DNA of 64,000 nucleotides from Methanobacteriaceae archaeon (GTDB lineage: Archaea; Methanobacteriota; Methanobacteria; Methanobacteriales; Methanobacteriaceae): contig JAHKLT010000027.1 in NCBI GenBank assembly GCA_020854915.1, positions 54,438 through 118,437 of the forward strand, in the 5' to 3' direction. Below, piece after piece: positions 16,376 through 25,024 of this stretch. The notes under the pieces were generated by a model. It ran no database searches. It was not told the DNA's origin and saw only the letters and a list, made by a program, of their open reading frames with translations. The translations under genes were made by a program, and so were the position numbers. Position 1 is the stretch's first letter. Each line of letters starts with the position of its first letter.

Positions 16376-18991
16376 TTAAGGTCTATTAACCACTATCTTA
16401 TTTGATGTAGAATATCCATTCCAGTAAGCTGTTGCAATATAATCACCAGGATTTAAATTAATATTTAACCTAGCTATTCCATCACTATCAGTAGTTCTCT
16501 TATAGAAAACACCATGTATATTAATTTCAACTTCCTGATTAGCAAAAGCTTTTCCTTGACCATCTAAAACAGTAACATCATAAGTTCCATTTACACCAAA
16601 TGTTTTAGTTACATCATTACCAGTCATTGTAGTTTTAACAGTAATATTATTACTAACACTTGATCCATCTATTGGATTATATGCAGTAAGAGTGTAGTTA
16701 CCTGGATTTAAATTAATAGCGAGTCTTGCAGTACCATTAGCATCAGTAGTTCTATTATAAAAAACACCATTAATATTCATAGTAACATTACGACCAACAA
16801 TAGGATTACCTTCACCATCTAAAACAGTAACATAGTAATTAGTACCATTTTTGAAATATTTTACAATATTTTCTCCAGTGATTGTAGGTTTAACAAGAAT
16901 ATTATTACTCATTTGTAATCCATCATTAGGATTAACTACAGTAATAGTATAATTACCAGGATTTAAATTAATAGTTAATGTTGCAGTACCATTAGCATCA
17001 GTAGTTCTATTATAAAAGACACCATTAATATTCATAGTAACATTACGACCAACAATAGGATTACCTTGACCATCTAAAACAGTAACATGATATTGTGTTC
17101 CATTACGGAAGAATTTAATAATATCTTTACCATTAATAGTAGATAAAACTTCTGCAGTATTATTTACACTAGATTCAGTATAATTACCCTCTTCTTTAAA
17201 TGAAGCAGATACATTATATGTTCCAGGATTTAAATTAATAGCAATAGATGCACTTCCATTACTATCAGTAGTTTTATTGTATTCATTTCCATTAATGATA
17301 AATGTAATTGTTTTATTTACTAAAGGATCACCTAATCCATCAGTTAAATAAACAACATACCTAGTACCATTTTTAAAGAATAGTACAATATTTTTACCAT
17401 TTAAAAAGGTTTTAAATACATCACCTACAACTGTGAAATTAACGTCTGTAGTAGCTACTTTGTATTTTTTATCGCCTTCATAGTAAACATTAACTGTATG
17501 ATTACCAACACTTAAGTTAGGTAATATTAAGGTAGCTTCGCCATTATTTAAATCTGCAATATAATTAATACCATCAACAGTAATAATAACTTTACCTGTT
17601 GCATCTGAGTTAAGTTTTACACTAATTGTAGCATTTTCACCATAATCTATATCAGATACATTAACTTCTAAATCTGGGTTTATTAATGTATAATTACCAG
17701 TATTATTACTATCACTTACATTACCTAAAATTGCATTATTTCCAAGATAAGAATAATTATTTGAAATTAATACATTATTATCAACTGTAACATTTACTAA
17801 ACTAGTATTATTAAAGTGAACTGCATAATCTCCACCAAGTAAATAATTAGAAACAATTAAATTATCAAAAACATCAATATTTGAAGAATTTGCCATATAA
17901 TAAATTCCATTTTGACCTGTCTTTATAGCATCATAATTATTTTTAACATTTGAAATATTTCTACCTTGAACAAATATCTCATTATTTGAAATTATTTGAT
18001 TTTTAGAAGAATATCCTGCAATACCATAAACAGCATCACCAGTTCCTTTTAAGTTATTATTGGAAATATTAAGATATGTTGAATCAAAACTTTCAACTAA
18101 ATAAAGCATTGATCCAATACCTTTAACTGTATTATTCTCAATACTACTATATTCACTTGTATTACCATATTTACAATTAGTTAAAGTAATACCATATACT
18201 AAATGTTTAGATTGAAGATTAAGTTTATTATTCTTAATTAAAAAATTATTATTATTTCCAAGACCAATACCACTAACATAAAAATTATTTAATAAATTAA
18301 GTGTATTAGAGTAAATACTATTATCATAAACCCCATAAGTACTCTGATATGGCACTATAAAATTAATACCATACATATATAATGAGTCAATATTAGGAGC
18401 ATTAGAGGTCATAGTAAGAGTATTATAAGAAATTGAATTATTATGAGATTCATCTGATCCTAAAATACCAGTTAAAGTAAAATAAGAAGTATTTCTATTA
18501 TCAGCAAAGTCAACATTAATCTTATTATTTGAAATTACATTATCTGAAGATCCATCAAGAGAAATTACAGAAAAACTACTTTCATTACCAAGAATTGAGT
18601 TTGTATAAAAATTTAAATTAGTTAAAAAAGATCCTGAACCATCACCTGTAATTTTAACATTACAGTTAGAAAGTATAGAATTGGATTGTGATGTAACATT
18701 AAGTTGTTTACTAATAACAACTTTTTTATTTGATAAATTACCAAATTTTAATGTATCACCATTTTGGACACTTGTATTAACTAAATTACCATCGTTATCG
18801 AAATATGAAGAATAAGATTCATCATCGATATCAAATGAGCCACCTGAATTTTCAGAAGACAAAACTGAAGATTCAAGTGTACTGTCATCATTGAAATCAG
18901 TTGCATTTTCAGCACTAACTAAACTTAAAGACATAATAATTGCCAATAAGAATATTAAACTGAATTTAACACTGTTATTTATTTTCAACAT
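16376..18991 (-). CDS. Large secreted adhesin-like protein with Ig-like repeats
   Basis: This 871-residue protein has a signal peptide (MLKINNSVKFSLIFLLAIIM, cleavage near VSAEN) and the same N-terminal module as the first adhesin (IDDESYSSYFDNDGNLVNTS). A parallel beta-helix of NNxI-type repeats covers about 90-430. An Ig-like domain follows (ISVKLNSDATGKVIITVDG ... NLSVGNHTVNVYYEGDKKYK). Four to five C-terminal repeats of about 85 residues follow, each with VTVLDGQGNPIVGRNVTMNI and ending INLNPGNYT. No C-terminal membrane helix or sorting motif is seen; it ends KIVVNRP, so attachment to the wall is by another route. GGTGAAAA precedes the ATG. The likely role is cell-surface adhesion; its partner is unknown. 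Confidence 0.85.
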   Translation of the reverse strand: MLKINNSVKFSLIFLLAIIMSLSLVSAENATDFNDDSTLESSVLSSENSGGSFDIDDESYSSYFDNDGNLVNTSVQNGDTLKFGNLSNKKVVISKQLNVTSQSNSILSNCNVKITGDGSGSFLTNLNFYTNSILGNESSFSVISLDGSSDNVISNNKINVDFADNRNTSYFTLTGILGSDESHNNSISYNTLTMTSNAPNIDSLYMYGINFIVPYQSTYGVYDNSIYSNTLNLLNNFYVSGIGLGNNNNFLIKNNKLNLQSKHLVYGITLTNCKYGNTSEYSSIENNTVKGIGSMLYLVESFDSTYLNISNNNLKGTGDAVYGIAGYSSKNQIISNNEIFVQGRNISNVKNNYDAIKTGQNGIYYMANSSNIDVFDNLIVSNYLLGGDYAVHFNNTSLVNVTVDNNVLISNNYSYLGNNAILGNVSDSNNTGNYTLINPDLEVNVSDIDYGENATISVKLNSDATGKVIITVDGINYIADLNNGEATLILPNLSVGNHTVNVYYEGDKKYKVATTDVNFTVVGDVFKTFLNGKNIVLFFKNGTRYVVYLTDGLGDPLVNKTITFIINGNEYNKTTDSNGSASIAINLNPGTYNVSASFKEEGNYTESSVNNTAEVLSTINGKDIIKFFRNGTQYHVTVLDGQGNPIVGRNVTMNINGVFYNRTTDANGTATLTINLNPGNYTITVVNPNDGLQMSNNILVKPTITGENIVKYFKNGTNYYVTVLDGEGNPIVGRNVTMNINGVFYNRTTDANGTARLAINLNPGNYTLTAYNPIDGSSVSNNITVKTTMTGNDVTKTFGVNGTYDVTVLDGQGKAFANQEVEINIHGVFYKRTTDSDGIARLNINLNPGDYIATAYWNGYSTSNKIVVNRP
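16475..17260 (-). repeat. Tandem Ig-like repeat units, about 255 bp each
   Basis: Within the adhesin gene, four homologous units follow each other at about 255-bp spacing. The two central copies (about 16699-16833 and 16951-17091) are nearly identical at the DNA level over more than 100 bases, including third codon positions, while the outer copies have diverged. This implies recent duplication or gene conversion of the centre. Confidence 0.7.
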
Positions 18992-19096
18992 ATTTTTTTT
19001 TTCACCATTATTTATTATTTAAAAAATAAAAAAATACAGTTTAAATCTAAAAAATAAAATATAATTTAGACTTCAACAATTATACTTAAGTATTAA

Positions 19097-19375
19097 CTAA
19101 TATTTAAATTTTCGGTTTTTGTATAAATCTTTTTAGATTTTGATAATGACTATAATTTCTTAGTTGATTTTTAGGTTTTTTATGTTTTGTGTCCAGTTGA
19201 TTGTTTGGTGATATATTTGATTTAAAAAATCTAATTTTGTTTTAAATTTGTTTTTATATGCTTTGAACATGATATTAATCTAATAGTTTTCAACTTGCAA
19301 TAGTTTCATCGCATTACTTTTAGTTTCTTCAGATAAATTACAATAAAATTTATATTAATCAGTAAAATTCAGTTT
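19097..19375 (-). pseudogene. Heavily decayed reading frame, origin unknown
   Basis: A single minus-strand frame of 93 codons has four internal stops (TAA, TAG, TAA, TAA) but strongly protein-like stretches: YKFYCNLSEETKSNAMKLLQ, INIMFKAYKNKFKTKLDFLN and QIYHQTINWTQNIKNLKIN. It looks helical and basic, as in the C-terminal end of some transposases, but I cannot name the family. It lies between the adhesin gene and the M50 protease operon, in a 727-bp stretch that otherwise holds only degenerate short repeats and a promoter. Confidence 0.4.
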
Positions 19376-19432
19376 AAAACATTTTATCAGGTTTTTTATA
19401 TAAATAGTTCCGAATAAGACATAGGCATATTA

Positions 19433-19498
19433 ATTAATTTGAGAATCATTTTTTATTAATTGTAAAATTAGTTTTTATTGATTGGAGAATTAATTTTT
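19433..19498. repeat. Three degenerate 22-bp tandem units
   Basis: Units start at 19433, 19455 and 19477 with the pattern ATTAATTNNANAATNANTTTTT. They lie in non-coding DNA upstream of the M50-YcaO operon. They may be chance AT-rich structure; no function is evident. Confidence 0.25.
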
Positions 19499-19687
19499 AC
19501 CAATTTCGCAGATTATAATATGATTCCTCACTTATATAAGCTTTATCATCCTTGTTTTTAAAAACATGCACATTAAAGCACAATAATGATGGAAAAAATA
19601 AAATATAACGGTTTTTTCAAAATATTAAAATAAACAAAAAATTGTACCAACTAAGAAATTGACACTCATAATTTTTTTATAATAATA

Positions 19688-19700
19688 TTTATATTATAAT
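19688..19700 (+). promoter_or_regulatory. TATA box for the protease-YcaO-TfuA-LarE operon
   Basis: TTTATATTATAAT is centred about 25 bases before the ATG at 19719, the normal TATA-to-start distance in archaea. No ribosome binding site lies between, so the operon transcript is probably leaderless. Confidence 0.45.
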
Positions 19701-19718
19701 ATAAACAATCTATAAATT

Positions 19719-20360
19719 ATGTTTAAATTTACAATGAATGAATTAAGAGACTTGTTTATCTCATTTTTAGTTATTTCATTAGGATTTTCAATACTTTATT
19801 CAAATCGTGATTTTTCAGCTATTGGATCATTGTTACCAATTTCCATGGTAGGTGTTGGTATTGGATTTATCTTTCATGAAATAGCTCATAAAATTACTTC
19901 AATGCATTTTGGTTATTGGGCAGAATATAAGTTATGGCCTACAGGACTTATAATAGCTATTTTAACATCTTTTATGGGTATTATTTTTGCTGCTCCTGGT
20001 GCAGTTTACACTTATGGTAATCATATTAATGACAGAGAAAATGGTATCATTTCACTTGCAGGTCCTGTTATGAATATTATAATATCATTAATTTTCTTAG
20101 GAGTGGCTGTTGCATTATATCCTAGTTTAAATCCAAATGATCCAGTAACATATGTCTTATTTTTAACTTTAACTTTAGGTTTTAGTATTAATAGCTATTT
20201 AGCACTTTTTAATTTAATTCCTTTCGGTGGATTAGATGGTTCTAAAGTTTTCAGATGGAATAAGATTATTTGGATAGGTAGTATTATAATTGCAGGTTAT
20301 ATGACTTATTTAGGTATTTTTGTTGGACTTGAAAATATAATTCTTGGAATGCTTGGATAA
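19719..20360 (+). CDS. M50 (site-2 protease-like) membrane metalloprotease
   Basis: This 213-residue polytopic membrane protein has the two M50 motifs: HEIAH at 53-57 inside a membrane segment, and NLIPFGGLDG (Asn165 to Asp173), the third zinc-ligand motif. There are five or six hydrophobic segments and no PDZ or CBS extension, so it is the minimal form. Such enzymes cleave substrates within the membrane. It is the first gene of a tight operon: the YcaO gene starts 2 bp after its stop. The functional link to thioamidation is unclear; it may simply share the transcript, or act on a membrane partner. The alternative start at 19734 is possible but the first ATG fits the promoter spacing. Confidence 0.88.
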   Translation: MFKFTMNELRDLFISFLVISLGFSILYSNRDFSAIGSLLPISMVGVGIGFIFHEIAHKITSMHFGYWAEYKLWPTGLIIAILTSFMGIIFAAPGAVYTYGNHINDRENGIISLAGPVMNIIISLIFLGVAVALYPSLNPNDPVTYVLFLTLTLGFSINSYLALFNLIPFGGLDGSKVFRWNKIIWIGSIIIAGYMTYLGIFVGLENIILGMLG

Positions 20361-20362
20361 GT

Positions 20363-21550
20363 ATGCTAAATGATAGCCCTATTAATTATTTTAAAGGAAC
20401 CCATAGAATCATTGCACCTGATGAGACTATTAGAAAATTTGAAGATAAATTAAAAATAGCTGGAGTTACAAGAGTAACAGATATTACTGATTTAGATAGA
20501 ATTAATATTCCAGTTTTTTCAGCTATTAGACCAACTGCAGAGGATGGTAGTGTTAGTGTTTATGCAGGTAAAGGAATTAATAAATCCCATGCTAAAGCTT
20601 CTGCTATTATGGAAGCTTATGAGAGATATTCTGCAGAAAGACAAGATATTGATATCATCTTCAAAGAAAACCTAGAAAACACTATAAATCCAAATAGCTT
20701 GAATTTAGAAAAGAATATTGATTTAAATGAAAACATTGAATTAGAATGGACAAAAACAAAGGATATTATAAGTGATGAAGAGTTTTTAATTCCATCAAAT
20801 GCAATTTATCATCCTTATACTCCTAAAAATAAGGAATTTCAATTATTTAAGTCTAATACTAATGGTCTTGCTTCTGGAAATAATTTAGAAGAAGCTATTT
20901 TACATGGAATTTTTGAAGTAATAGAGCGAGATGCTTGGAGTATATTTGAGCTTACAAAAAAGAATAAAAAAGAAATCAATAAATCAACTATTACAAGTCA
21001 TTTAGTTAATGATCTTTTAGATAAATTTAATTCTGAGTCAATTGATATTAAAATATTAGATATTACTGCAGATTTAGATATCCCCACAGTAGCTGCAATT
21101 TCTGATGATACTTTACTTAAAGATCCTGCATTACTTACTATAGGTGTTGGAACTCATTTAAACCCAGAAATAGCTATCTTAAGAGCTTTAACTGAAGTTG
21201 CACAAAGTAGAGCTACACAAATTCATGGTGCAAGAGAAGATACTGTTAGAGCAGATTTTATGCGAAAAGCTGGTTATAAACGTATGAAAAAAATCAATAA
21301 ACACTACTTTGAAAAAGAAGATAAACTTATTAATTTCCAAAAATTAAAAAACAAAAGTAAAAGTTCAATAAAAGAAGATATTTTAAGATGTATTAAAGAA
21401 GTAAAAAAAGTAAACATTGATAATATCTTTTTTACTGAATTAACAAGAAAAGAAATAGGTGTTCCTGTTGTAAGAGTTGTTATTCCAGAGTTAGAACTTT
21501 ATGCTATTGACAGTAGTAGAATTGGTAAAAGATTTTTAGATTTAGTATGA
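20363..21550 (+). CDS. ycaO: YcaO-domain protein, probable McrA thioamidation enzyme (methanogenesis marker 1)
   Basis: YcaO enzymes activate a peptide amide with ATP. In methanogens the YcaO-TfuA pair installs the thioglycine of methyl-coenzyme M reductase subunit A. This 395-residue protein shows the ATP/Mg-binding acidic motifs AIMEAYERYSAE (Glu84, Glu87) and HGIFEVIERDAW (Glu185, Glu188), with a long C-terminal domain ending in LELYAIDSSRIGKRF. It is followed by TfuA with a 4-base ATGA overlap, the arrangement expected for the thioamidation pair. No precursor peptide gene is adjacent, in line with a protein (McrA) as the substrate rather than a small natural product. Confidence 0.9.
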   Translation: MLNDSPINYFKGTHRIIAPDETIRKFEDKLKIAGVTRVTDITDLDRINIPVFSAIRPTAEDGSVSVYAGKGINKSHAKASAIMEAYERYSAERQDIDIIFKENLENTINPNSLNLEKNIDLNENIELEWTKTKDIISDEEFLIPSNAIYHPYTPKNKEFQLFKSNTNGLASGNNLEEAILHGIFEVIERDAWSIFELTKKNKKEINKSTITSHLVNDLLDKFNSESIDIKILDITADLDIPTVAAISDDTLLKDPALLTIGVGTHLNPEIAILRALTEVAQSRATQIHGAREDTVRADFMRKAGYKRMKKINKHYFEKEDKLINFQKLKNKSKSSIKEDILRCIKEVKKVNIDNIFFTELTRKEIGVPVVRVVIPELELYAIDSSRIGKRFLDLV

Positions 21551-22188
21551 AAGTAATTATTTATACAGGTTTATCTATTTCATTTGAAGATGCAAAAAAG
21601 ATTTTAGATTCAGACGAAATTATATATAAACCCCCAATTAAAAGAGGAGATATTTTAAATGATTTAAAATATAATCCTGATATTATTGGTATTATTGATG
21701 GTATATTCCATAAATCCCCTGCTGTAGCTCATAAAGAAATATTAAGTGTTTTAGAAAAAGGCATAAAAGTCATTGGTGCAAGTAGTATGGGTGCTTTAAG
21801 AGCTTCAGAATTAGATTCTCTTGGAATGAAAGGTATTGGTTATGTCTACAATCAATATGCTAATGGTAAAATCACGTCTGATGATGATGTTGCAGTTGTA
21901 TTAAATCCAGACACATTAAAACAATTATCAGTACCTTTAGTTTCCCTTGATTATTCACTTAATGAAGCTTTTAAAAACAATATAATTACAAATAAAGAAA
22001 AAGATGAAATTATAAAAATAGCTAAATCAATTTATTATCCTAGTCGTAATTATGAAAATATATTAAATAAAACAAAGCTAAACACTTCAAAAAAAGATAT
22101 TTTATTGAATTTTCTTAAAAAATCTAGAGATATTAAAAATCAAGATGCAAAAGAATTATTAAACTATATTAAACAGTTGATTAAATGA
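21547..22188 (+). CDS. tfuA: TfuA-like protein, YcaO partner
   Basis: TfuA-domain proteins work with YcaO in thioamide formation, probably recruiting or handing over sulfur; in methanogens the pair is required for the McrA thioglycine. The 213-residue product has the family core PDIIGIIDGIFHKSPAVAHK, then EILSVLEKGIKVIGASSMGA and LRASELDSLGMKGIGYVYNQ. The start overlaps the YcaO stop (ATGA at 21547-21550) and its own stop overlaps the next start in the same way, so YcaO, TfuA and the LarE-like protein are translationally coupled. Confidence 0.9.
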   Translation: MKVIIYTGLSISFEDAKKILDSDEIIYKPPIKRGDILNDLKYNPDIIGIIDGIFHKSPAVAHKEILSVLEKGIKVIGASSMGALRASELDSLGMKGIGYVYNQYANGKITSDDDVAVVLNPDTLKQLSVPLVSLDYSLNEAFKNNIITNKEKDEIIKIAKSIYYPSRNYENILNKTKLNTSKKDILLNFLKKSRDIKNQDAKELLNYIKQLIK

Positions 22189-23162
22189 TAGATAAAATAA
22201 AAAATGTTGAGAAACAACTCCAAGATAAAAAAGTAGCTATTGCCTTTTCTGGTGGAGCAGATAGTACTTTAATTGCATATATTGCAAAAAAAGTTACAAA
22301 AGATCATTTAGCTATCACTATTAATAATAGTATAATGCCTACAGATTTTATTAATGATTCTAAAGAAATTGCAGATTATTTAAATATAAATCAAGTAGTC
22401 ATAAAAGATGATTTCTATGATTACAGCGAATTTTTAGAAAATAAATCAAATAAGTGCTATTTATGTAGAAAAAGAATGTATGAACACATAACAAAAGTAG
22501 CAAAGGATAATGGATTTAATACTGTAATTGATGGCACAAATATTAGCGATTTATTAGATAATCGGCCTGGAATTTTAATTAATTATAAAAATAATATAGT
22601 AAGTCCTTTTGTTAATGCTAAACTTGAAAGCTTTGAGATTCATAATTACTTAAGAGAAAATAATATTCCTTATTTAAAAGCAAGTACTTGTCTTGGAACA
22701 AGAATTGAAGTAAATAAACCAATAAATAAAGATAATATCAAAATAATACAAAAATCAGAAGATTTTATTAAATCAAATACAAATGCAGAAATTGTTAAAG
22801 TCCGAAAAAAGGATAAGACAGCTATCTGTGAACTTGATAATATAGATGATATTATAAATAAAAGAACTTTAATTGTTGATTACTTAAAATCATTAGGTTT
22901 TAAAAAAATTTATCTAAATTTAAGTGAAATTGAAGAAGATAATCCTATAAAGTTAGATTACATAGGAAACGATTTTAATTACCAATTACCGTATAATATT
23001 AATTTGAATGCGACATTTAATGTTTTAAAAGAGAATAATATTAGTTTAAACAATTTAAAATTATTTGAAAATGGAGAAATAAAGGGTGAAAATTTTAAAA
23101 ATGAAAATGAAGCTAAAGAAGAATTTATAAATATTCTACCAGTTATAAGAAGAAATTTATAA
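22185..23162 (+). CDS. LarE-like PP-loop sulfur transferase
   Basis: LarE-type enzymes adenylate a substrate with the PP-loop and then transfer sulfur, either sacrificing their own Cys or, in relatives with three Cys, through an Fe-S cluster. Here the PP-loop SGGADS is at 22-27. Three Cys sit at the family positions: Cys91 and Cys94 in NKCYLCRKR, and Cys169 in ASTCLGTR. The three-Cys arrangement points to the Fe-S-containing, possibly catalytic type. At 325 residues it has an extra C-terminal domain of about 80 residues after the usual core. No lactate racemase genes (larA, B, C) are near, while YcaO and TfuA overlap it directly. I infer that it supplies sulfur for thioamidation. An ExsB-like role is less likely. 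Confidence 0.85.
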   Translation: MIDKIKNVEKQLQDKKVAIAFSGGADSTLIAYIAKKVTKDHLAITINNSIMPTDFINDSKEIADYLNINQVVIKDDFYDYSEFLENKSNKCYLCRKRMYEHITKVAKDNGFNTVIDGTNISDLLDNRPGILINYKNNIVSPFVNAKLESFEIHNYLRENNIPYLKASTCLGTRIEVNKPINKDNIKIIQKSEDFIKSNTNAEIVKVRKKDKTAICELDNIDDIINKRTLIVDYLKSLGFKKIYLNLSEIEEDNPIKLDYIGNDFNYQLPYNINLNATFNVLKENNISLNNLKLFENGEIKGENFKNENEAKEEFINILPVIRRNL

Positions 23163-23624
23163 GCCACTATTCTTGTATTTTTTAAGTACTATATCAGGAG
23201 TTTCTATATTTTTTTCAAATGTTTCATCAAAAGAAGCAGATTCTAAATCACCCTCAATAGATTCCATACCATCAATTCCTTTTAATAAGATTTCTTTTCC
23301 ATCTAAACGAAATTCAACACCATCAGCTTTAACTTCAATTATTTTAATTTGTATTGATGAAGCTTTATCTAATTCATCATTAGCTTTAAGTTGATACTTT
23401 AGAAAAAGTATTTTATGTGGCATTAATTCATTAATTGTTCTTTTTATAACAGATTCAAAAAGTTCAATGAATTTTTTAACTGCTGGAAGATTATTTGTCC
23501 AATAATAAGCTAGAACAGAGTTTAATACTATTTCGTGTTCAATAAAATCCTCATCTATTCTAGCCCTAACACCAATCTTATTACCATCAATGGTTTTTAT
23601 AACTAAAATTGGTTTACTATCCAT
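23157..23624 (-). CDS. Conserved hypothetical protein
   Basis: I do not recognise this 155-residue protein. It has a beta-strand-rich N-terminus (KPILVIKTIDGNKIGVRARI), a helical middle (VKKFIELFESVIKRTINELM) and an acidic C-terminus (IDGMESIEGDLESASFDETF). There is no signal peptide or membrane helix. The gene starts 9 bp after the CBS-protein gene on the same strand, so it probably shares its transcript. Its 3' end overlaps the LarE-like gene by 6 bp in convergent orientation. Confidence 0.7.
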   Translation of the reverse strand: MDSKPILVIKTIDGNKIGVRARIDEDFIEHEIVLNSVLAYYWTNNLPAVKKFIELFESVIKRTINELMPHKILFLKYQLKANDELDKASSIQIKIIEVKADGVEFRLDGKEILLKGIDGMESIEGDLESASFDETFEKNIETPDIVLKKYKNSGL

Positions 23625-23633
23625 TTTAACTAC

Positions 23634-24470
23634 CTACAATATTGCCTTTATTAAATCGCTTGCTCTAACAATTCCTACTAATTCTCCTTCAACATCAAGA
23701 ACAGGTATTTGTTCGAAATTACCTGCCTTCATTTTTTTAGCACAATCAGAAACTTTAGTTTTAGTATTTACTGTATCAATATTTTCTGGTGAAACATCAC
23801 GAACAAGTTTATCTGTAAACTTAAGATGATTTTTTTCAATATAAAGTACAGATGTACTATCCCATGACCATTTATCACCTTCTGTACCTACAGTAGAACT
23901 ATGTTCTGTCATTTCAGAAATAATTTCACTTTCAGTAATAAAATCTGTTTCAGTTAAAATACTTGATAATTTTCCAAAATTATTTAATCCTAAGATTGTT
24001 TTCAAACCAAATTGCCTCATTATTTCAAATGCAACATTTAAAGGTGTTTCATCCCAAGTAGTTGGGACATTATTTAGCATATACTCTTCAATAGAGTCAT
24101 CAGCATCAAATTTAACCAAAGCATTAGCTACTATATCAAATGAGCTAATAATCCCCACTAATTCATCATCATCATTGACAACAGGAAGTCTTCTTAAAGT
24201 ATTATCAACCATTCTTTTAGCTGCTTCTTCCAAATCATCATTTGATTTAACTGTTACTAAATCCCTAGACATCAACATAGCTATTTGTTCTTCATCAGGA
24301 TTGACAATAATATCTGAACGAGTAATCAAACCAGCTAATTTTTTAGAATCCTTTTTTACAACAGGAAGTGCTGAGATTTTCCTTTTTCTCATTTTTTCCA
24401 AAGCTGTTTCCCTATTTCCAGGAACAGATACACTAACAACTTTTTTCGACATTGCTTTTTTAACTAACAT
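23634..24470 (-). CDS. Four-CBS-domain protein
   Basis: This 278-residue protein is made of two Bateman modules (four CBS repeats). Each repeat has the pattern seen in KKVVSVSVPGNRETALEKM, ISALPVVKKDSKKLAGLITR and RRLPVVNDDDELVGIISSFD; the last ends EQIPVLDVEGELVGIVRASD. CBS pairs bind adenosine nucleotides or S-adenosyl ligands and act as energy or metabolite sensors; the ligand here is unknown. It is probably co-transcribed with the 155-residue hypothetical gene downstream. Confidence 0.9.
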   Translation of the reverse strand: MLVKKAMSKKVVSVSVPGNRETALEKMRKRKISALPVVKKDSKKLAGLITRSDIIVNPDEEQIAMLMSRDLVTVKSNDDLEEAAKRMVDNTLRRLPVVNDDDELVGIISSFDIVANALVKFDADDSIEEYMLNNVPTTWDETPLNVAFEIMRQFGLKTILGLNNFGKLSSILTETDFITESEIISEMTEHSSTVGTEGDKWSWDSTSVLYIEKNHLKFTDKLVRDVSPENIDTVNTKTKVSDCAKKMKAGNFEQIPVLDVEGELVGIVRASDLIKAIL

Positions 24471-24548
24471 ATTAACACAAACTAATTTATAAAGTAATCT
24501 TAAACAAAATTATAATTACTATAAAAAAGAGATAAAATTAAAAATATT

Positions 24549-24980
24549 TCAGTGCACAACTAAAACAGAACATTTAGCTACTTTAACAACTTTATCTGCT
24601 ACACTACCCATAATAAGTCTATCAAAACCACTTTTACCAGAACTACCAATAATAACAAGATCAATATTTTCTTTATCAATAGTATCTAAAATCACATCAG
24701 CAGGAGACCCTTCTTCTACACTTAAAGTAATTTTAACATCACTTTCAACTTCTTCTTTCATCTTTTCTACTTTTTCAAGGTTCTTTTCTGTTTCCTTTTT
24801 TAACATTTCATTAACATGAAAAATAGTATCATCAGAAGGAAGACCAACAAAGTAAGAGTTTTCAACAACACTTAAAGCAATAATTTCAGCTCCAGTCTTA
24901 TCTGCTAAAAACAATGCGTGTTTTTCAGCTTTTTCAGCATGTTCTGACCCATCTGTAGGTAAAAGTATTTTTTTATACAT
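24549..24980 (-). CDS. Universal stress protein (UspA family)
   Basis: This 143-residue protein has the single-domain Usp fold. It opens MYKKILLPTDGSEHAEKA and ends with the ATP-binding signature GSSGKSGFDRLIMGSVADKV (G-x2-G-x9-G-S), then KCSVLVVH, so it should bind ATP. Its role is stress or signalling related. GGAGTG lies eight bases before the ATG, a strong ribosome binding site. It is monocistronic. Confidence 0.93.
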   Translation of the reverse strand: MYKKILLPTDGSEHAEKAEKHALFLADKTGAEIIALSVVENSYFVGLPSDDTIFHVNEMLKKETEKNLEKVEKMKEEVESDVKITLSVEEGSPADVILDTIDKENIDLVIIGSSGKSGFDRLIMGSVADKVVKVAKCSVLVVH

Positions 24981-25024
24981 AATATTTCACTCCTATATAA
25001 ATTAATAAAAATTAATATTATTAA

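Noticed and set aside
19433..19498. A functional tandem-repeat regulator
   Set aside because: The 22-bp units are too degenerate and AT-rich to claim function; kept only as a low-confidence repeat.
20363..22188. A YcaO natural-product (RiPP) cluster
   Set aside because: No short precursor peptide, transporter or protease typical of RiPPs is next to YcaO-TfuA except the M50 protein. The pair matches the McrA thioamidation type.
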